Origin: Megalonaias nervosa
Taxonomy: Eukaryota > Mollusca > Bivalvia > Unionida > Unionidae
Assembly: GCA_016617855.1 (NCBI GenBank)
Contig: JAECUM010009704.1
Coordinates: 32,750-96,749, forward strand
Length of the DNA: 64,000 bases
Direction: 5' to 3'
The notes below the pieces were generated by a model. The model was given only the letters and a program-made list of their open reading frames with translations, was not told the origin of the DNA and made no database searches. Position 1 is the first letter of the stretch; the number at the start of each line of letters is the position of its first letter. A program made the position numbers and the translations under genes. Shown here one piece after another: positions 59,210-64,000 of this stretch.

Positions 59210-60655
59210 TTGAGATTGGAATACATTGAATTATTTTAAGTACTAGTAATACCATGATTGGAGATGTAATCAGCAATACCAAAATCAGGTCACATAATGG
59301 TACCAATTTTGGTTCAGTTACCATGTCAATATTTAGATAGAATTTGCTTTGTTCATTTGTTTTACTGTTCCTCATTCTTCCTGATCACTAGTCGTAGGTT
59401 TATTGATATTTGATTTACCAGTATTTTATTTGATGCAATCAACTGATTAACTGGTACATGTACACCTTTTTCACAGATATAATTGATCCTGCAGGGGAAT
59501 GCAAGCCACATTAATGACTCGAATCTTCCATGAATATTTATAAAATACCTTGAATCAAGCACATAATTATCATATATTTGCAGTACTGTCATATATTTAC
59601 AAAAAATGCGTATAATAAAGTTGAAATTCAGAATAGAGAGCTGGTCTACTTGTAGATCATCAATGATCCAAATTATAGTATTGCGTTTCAGTTTAAAGTA
59701 AATTGTAATACATTGTCCATTTTCATTCTTAACAAGTTGTTTCAACATCTCTTCAAATATACTGGTAATTGATGGTCTTTGATTTCTGACAGCAATCCAA
59801 GCCAGTGACCATAACCATTTAAACCCTGATATTGGCTTTGGCTACCAGTAACAGGCAATATCAACACCCTTTTGCTCTCCATCATTAATCCACATCAATT
59901 ACAGTACATGTACTTGTTTTATGATTTCAAATGGATTGAGAACCACAAGAAATGATGTCCTCTCTCTTTGGATGCAAATAATGAGCATTAGCCGATACCA
60001 TTGTTTACATTGTAATGCTGGTACATTTTCAATGAGTTTAATTTATTCTTTTATGTGACTTTTCAGGTTTTCTGTCTTTATTGTTAATTTTCTTTGCATT
60101 TCTTGTTTCTTTATGGATAGCCTCATTTCTGGAGCTGGTTACCTTGAAATATTTTGTACTGCAGTATATTACAGTATTTATGAACATGCTTCCATTTGTA
60201 CCATGGTATACCACAATTATATTAGGGGCCAACAATTTAATGTCCAGAGACAGGGGCCTTACACTACTTTAAAGAAAAATTCTGTCTGTCAATAGCTGGA
60301 AAATTATCTTGTTCTGATTTATTGCAAAATAATACCATGTCATATTCATTATATTATTTGAAGAAAAAAATAGTTATCTTAAGATAAAAGAAAATATAAT
60401 ACCTCAGCTCAAAAGAAAATCACAATCCCCCCAAAAGAAATTAAATCGTCAGTTTGTTATAGTAGATGAATTTGTGCTGTGTAAATTTTTGTATAAGTTT
60501 TAATATAAAACCTATAACTAGAGTGAATTGATTAAGCTTACACTATAGCTGACACCCTGTACAAGACAGTATGCTGACATTAAAAAGAATGGTCATAGAA
60601 ATAGGAAGTGTTGATACCAAAGCCTCCAATTTACTAGATATTACCTGTGTAAGAT
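59210..60655. other. Intron 9 sequence with nothing recognised
   Basis: One antisense open frame of 128 codons (59362-59748) lacks recognisable motifs or codon bias and I treat it as chance. No repeats were seen. Confidence 0.45.
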
Positions 60656-60659
60656 AACT

Positions 60660-60975
60660 GCTCCGGTGGCGTAGTGGTTAGAGCATCCGCCTCGGATGCG
60701 GGAGGTCGTGGTTCGATCCCAGGTCGAGTCATACCAAAGACTTACAAAAATGGTACTGACAGCTGCCTCGCTTGGCGCTCAGCATTAAGAGGTTAGTGTT
60801 AGGACTGGTTGGCCTGGTGTCAGGATAATGTGACTGGGTGGGACATGATGCTACATGTCTGCGGCATGATGCTCCAGTGCTAGACATCACTATAAACTGC
60901 CACACTGCAGACATCGTAGCGATATGACTGAAAAATTGTTAAAGCTACGTTAAAAATCATAATCACATCACATCC
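60660..60975 (+). mobile_element. SINE family A, best-preserved copy
   Basis: The tRNA-like head GCTCCGGTGGCGTAGTGG (A box) and GTGGTTCGATCCC (B box) has a five-pair anticodon stem around loop CTCGGAT (T33 present, anticodon position CGG). The body then runs ATACCAAAGACTTACAAAAA, GGACTGGTTGGCCTGGTGTC, GTGACTGGGTGGGACATGAT and CCAGTGCTAGACATCAC, ending GCTACGTTAAAAATCATAAT and CACATCACATCC. No CCA or intact acceptor stem, so this is a SINE promoter and not a tRNA gene. Confidence 0.92.
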
Positions 60976-61097
60976 ATGCAAGATATTTATCAGAGAGGGT
61001 CAGTAAACATAAAACATACTGACTCAGCAAATGAGAAAATATGTAGTCGACTATAGAAATCAAGTAAAATTTATGCAGAAAACAACTGCGCTTATTA

Positions 61098-61515
61098 TGA
61101 AAATTTTAGGATGATTTGCAGTCTTACAAAGGAATACATGTCCTTAACATAATATACACTAGAGGATAACTAAAACATGACACTGATTTTTGTTTTTTAA
61201 TCTGAAACTTGTCCAAAAATATAGATTTGAACAAAATATCTTTCACAACATCTCATTTAGGCACACCATTGGCGTACATTATGACACAAGTCAAACATGT
61301 AAATAAAGGCTAATGAATATAATTATATTTGAAATATTCAAATTAGTTTGTGACAAATACAACTGTTTTGTGGGAAGAAAATCATTTTAAAAATTATTTT
61401 GTTATCTAAATTACTTAGTTGTTACATTCCTTACTGAATGAAACTACTGAAGTACTGATACAGTGAAAAAGTATTGTGGTATGCACCACCAGAAAAAGTA
61501 CCGCAGTATACCAAT
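61098..61515. repeat. Dispersed repeat of unknown type, copy 2
   Basis: Direct match to 36450-36935: GTCTTACAAAGGAATACATG, CCTTAACA, AAATATCTTTCACAACATCT, TTAGTTTGTGACAAATACAA, GAAGTACTGATACAGTGAA, CAGTATACCAATAATA. Confidence 0.65.
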
Positions 61516-62075
61516 AATACCATACACCTCTGCTCATTTCCCTGTTGGTGACTTCACTAATTTGACCTTGTCTGTCAAATCTTGTCCACAAACAGGTGTC
61601 AGCTGGAATACCTGGCCAAAGTTCTAGGCATATTTATTTAGCATGTAAATAACACTGCATATCTGTGTGATAACTGTGACAATAGATATCATAAAAGAAT
61701 GAACTGTTTATTCAAATGTGTCAGTTGATAACGGAATATAGTCATTGTACATTAGGAAATACTCCAAATCAGCTTAGAGGCCAGAAAATACAGTAATATT
61801 TTTTTTCTCAATAAAGCAGAAAAATTACATTATTTTCAAGGGCAATTAAGTAAGTTTCGGATTTACAGGTCTTGGGTTTGAAGTTTTTTTTGTGTGCTGA
61901 AACAAGTTTCATGGCTACAAATCTTTGTTCTCAGTATTCATAAAACCCTAAAATTTGAGTGCACACTTAAGCACAAATATTATTTCATTTGAATTACTTA
62001 ATATTTGTTACTTTGTTGGAAAATATCTCTAAATATTAACAACATTCATCAACTAAATAAACTGCAATTTTATAG

Positions 62076-62428
62076 ACCTCTCCAGTGGCCTAAGTGGTTA
62101 GAGTTTCCGCTTCAAATGCAGGATGTTGTAAGTTCAAACCCTGGTCAAGTCATACCAAAGGCTTATAAAAATGGTACTAGCAGCTGCCTCACTTGGTGCT
62201 AGCATTAAGATGTTAGTGTTAGGACTGGTCAGCCTGGTGTCAGGATAATGTTGACTGGGTGGGACATGATGCTACATCTCTGTGGCATGATGCGCCAATG
62301 TTGGACATCACTATGAACTGCCACACTTAAGACGTCATAGCAATATGACTGAAAAATTGTTAAAGCTCATAGCAATATGACTGAAAAATTGTTAAAACTA
62401 TGTTAAAAATCTAAATCACACACACACA
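62076..62428 (+). mobile_element. SINE family A with a duplicated 3' segment
   Basis: The head CTCCAGTGGCCTAAGTGG and B-box region GTTCAAACCC are followed by the standard body. Near the 3' end, ATAGCAATATGACTGAAAAA, TTGTTAAA occurs twice in tandem (about 62337-62395). The tail is AAATCACACACACACAA. Confidence 0.88.
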
Positions 62429-62483
62429 ATTTTAAAAGATCGAGTTCAAGAGAGCACGCAAGTTTAGGGGTTTTGTTAATACT

Positions 62484-62640
62484 GTGGATGTGCGGACCTG
62501 AGTCATACTCAAGAGCAAATACTGTGCATGTCCAGACCCAAGTCATACTCAAGAGTGAATACGCAGCCTATCCAAACACGAGTCATACTCAACAGTGAAT
62601 ACTGGGCCTGTCCAGACCCGAGTCATGCTCAGCACTGAAA
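62484..62640. repeat. Tandem repeat, about 48-bp unit, about 3.5 copies
   Basis: The unit is GTCCAGACCCGAGTCATACT, CAAGAGTGAATACTG, GCATGT. The remainder to the acceptor of exon 10 (62640-63644) has no supported feature. Confidence 0.82.
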
Positions 62641-63644
62641 GTTCATGAAAATTTTACACAACAGCACTTAAGTTGTTTGAATGATTTGGTAGCTTTGTAT
62701 TACATTTACTCATCTTATTTCATTGCCTTTTTGTGGATATAACTACTAATTGTTACCAGCATCTCACATTAGCTGTTTGTAATGTTACAATTATGTGTGA
62801 ATTTTGGAGTAAATAACTATGTCTGTACTTGTTAGTTTAAACATCTACAAGCCATTTAGTTAGCGAAGATGGTTCAGTAACAAGAAAACCAGCAATGGCA
62901 GGGAACTTAAAGTCAGAATTCAAAACTTTGTTTGTCAGTTGTGTAGTACTTCATTTGCTGAATCAGTATTCCGAGAAACTGAGCTAAGTATAATAATTAA
63001 TGCAAGTTGCTAAAATGTGAAACATTGGTCATAGTGACCTAGTTTTTACTAAGGTTTAGATTACGTCTCATGATATATTTAGATACTAAGTTACATGACT
63101 TTGCAGGCAACAGTATCTGAGAAACAGTTCCAAACCAAAATGTTGATACCTGAGGTACCTATGAATGGAGAACATCATCAGTTCATAGGTCAGAGTTGTT
63201 TTGCAATCCAGCCAAAAGCATGGTTTGTGACCTCAATTGCATACATTTGTAGCATACAAGTAAAGGAGTGATTTTTCTTTGATTATTACCTCTTTCTAAA
63301 TCACAGACACCATTTTTGGCAATTCCCTGGTGCAGGTGTTACTCTGATAACTGTGCATGCTGAGAAAATAATGTAAATTTATTTATTTTCATTTGCATAA
63401 ATTAACATTTTTGTTGGTACTAAAATTGGTTGACATGCCAATGATGGGAAATAAAATTTCACACTGTTCACAGATGGGCCTTTGCTTATAGGATGTTTAA
63501 GTCCAAGTCAACACAAAAGTCCAAGAAAATAAGTTCCTCATGAAAATAGTGAATTCATTTAAGATTAGGTAAGAGAGTTCACTGATATGAATTCCAATGG
63601 AATCTTAAAGAGTGCCTAATCAAAAGAAAACTTCTTTATTGTAG

Positions 63645-64000
63645 GAGGCTATATTGACAATTATCAAGGAAGATGAACCCAATATTGCTGAGTGGAAGAG
63701 TAAAAGGCAGGAGGCTAACGCTGGTGCCATGGGTGGTATGGGCAGAGGGACACCAAGACTGCCGGGAGGCTTGGGAATGGGAGGCAGTGGAATGGCTGGA
63801 CTTCCTGGTGCAGGAATGGGCGGAGCTGGAATGGGTAGTCCAGGAATTGCTGCTCTCCTTGGACAAGGAATGGGTGGAGCTGGAATGGTTGGTCCAGGAG
63901 TGGGTGGTGCAGGCATGGCTGCTTCGATGAGTCAACCAATGGGTGGTGCAGGAATGGGTGGAGCTGGAGCTGGAATGGGTGGCTACCCAGGAATGGGTGG
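63645..64000 (+). CDS. Gly-rich VWA-domain protein, exon 10 (3'-partial): C-terminal Gly/Met-rich arm
   Basis: Acceptor ctttattgtag starts a phase-0 exon open to the window end. About 25 residues continue the charged linker (EAILTIIKEDEPNIAEWKSK). The sequence then switches to Gly/Met/Ala repeats built on GMGGAGMG, with occasional Pro and short hydrophobic stretches such as AALLGQG. This arm differs in composition from the N-terminal one, being rich in Met and Ala rather than Gln. Antisense open frames over it are by-products of the biased composition. The 3' end of the gene is outside the window. Confidence 0.85.

Noticed and set aside
59362..59748. 128-codon antisense frame in intron 9
   Set aside because: No recognisable motif, AT-driven composition (many Ile, Asn, Leu), no splice or promoter support; likely chance.
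60660..60735. Functional tRNA gene
   Set aside because: Acceptor stem does not pair and the sequence continues into a repeated SINE body found at four other places in the window.
63620..63939. Antisense Pro/Ser-rich frames opposite exon 10
   Set aside because: Complement of Gly-rich codons yields Pro/Ser/His-rich frames automatically; the + strand has the acceptor and the phase match.

Overview
The window looks like intron-rich nuclear DNA from an invertebrate, most likely a mollusc (bivalve or gastropod-like). This is an inference from four things: AT-rich introns several kb long, tRNA-derived SINEs, DIRS, Ty3/gypsy and piggyBac remnants side by side, and many intronic minisatellites. There are no operons, no prokaryotic gene density and no rRNA or functional tRNA genes.

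One host gene on the + strand appears to occupy the entire window, and both of its ends lie outside. I reconstruct ten coding exons (3-1227, 4015-4083, 10079-10201, 12738-12863, 19062-19139, 28192-28319, 29565-29654, 43126-43215, 51539-51640, 63645-64000+). Phases agree at every junction (1,1,1,1,1,0,0,0,0), giving at least 795 codons. The product is a Gly/Gln-rich N-terminal arm (about 430 residues), one von Willebrand factor A (VWA) domain with all MIDAS residues in place, a short charged helical linker, and a Gly/Met/Ala-rich C-terminal arm that runs off the window. I do not recognise a named family, so no gene symbol is given.

Everything else is intronic. Intron 1: a minisatellite, a truncated SINE-A and a TACCGT-type MITE. 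Intron 2: a MITE and two small tandem repeats. Intron 3: a MITE and a 19-bp minisatellite. Intron 4: tandem repeats and a DIRS-like remnant. Intron 5: a larger DIRS-like remnant split by a SINE-A, two 651-bp copies of a GGTGGC-ended element, a SINE-B and a 41-bp satellite. Intron 7: a nested stack in which a MITE was hit by a piggyBac element, which was hit by a 3.15-kb TACCGT-ended element, which was hit by a SINE-B; then a diverged repeat field and a DIRS fragment interrupted by a pogo/Tigger-like element. Intron 8: another DIRS tyrosine-recombinase fragment, MITEs and a complete but decayed Ty3/gypsy element on the minus strand. Intron 9: a minisatellite, a (TA)n tract, a 53-bp satellite split by a DIRS RT/RNase H fragment, and two SINE-A copies.

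All transposase and retroelement reading frames seen here are broken by stops or frameshifts, so no element in the window looks capable of autonomous movement. The only coding sequence I believe is under selection is the Gly-rich VWA gene.
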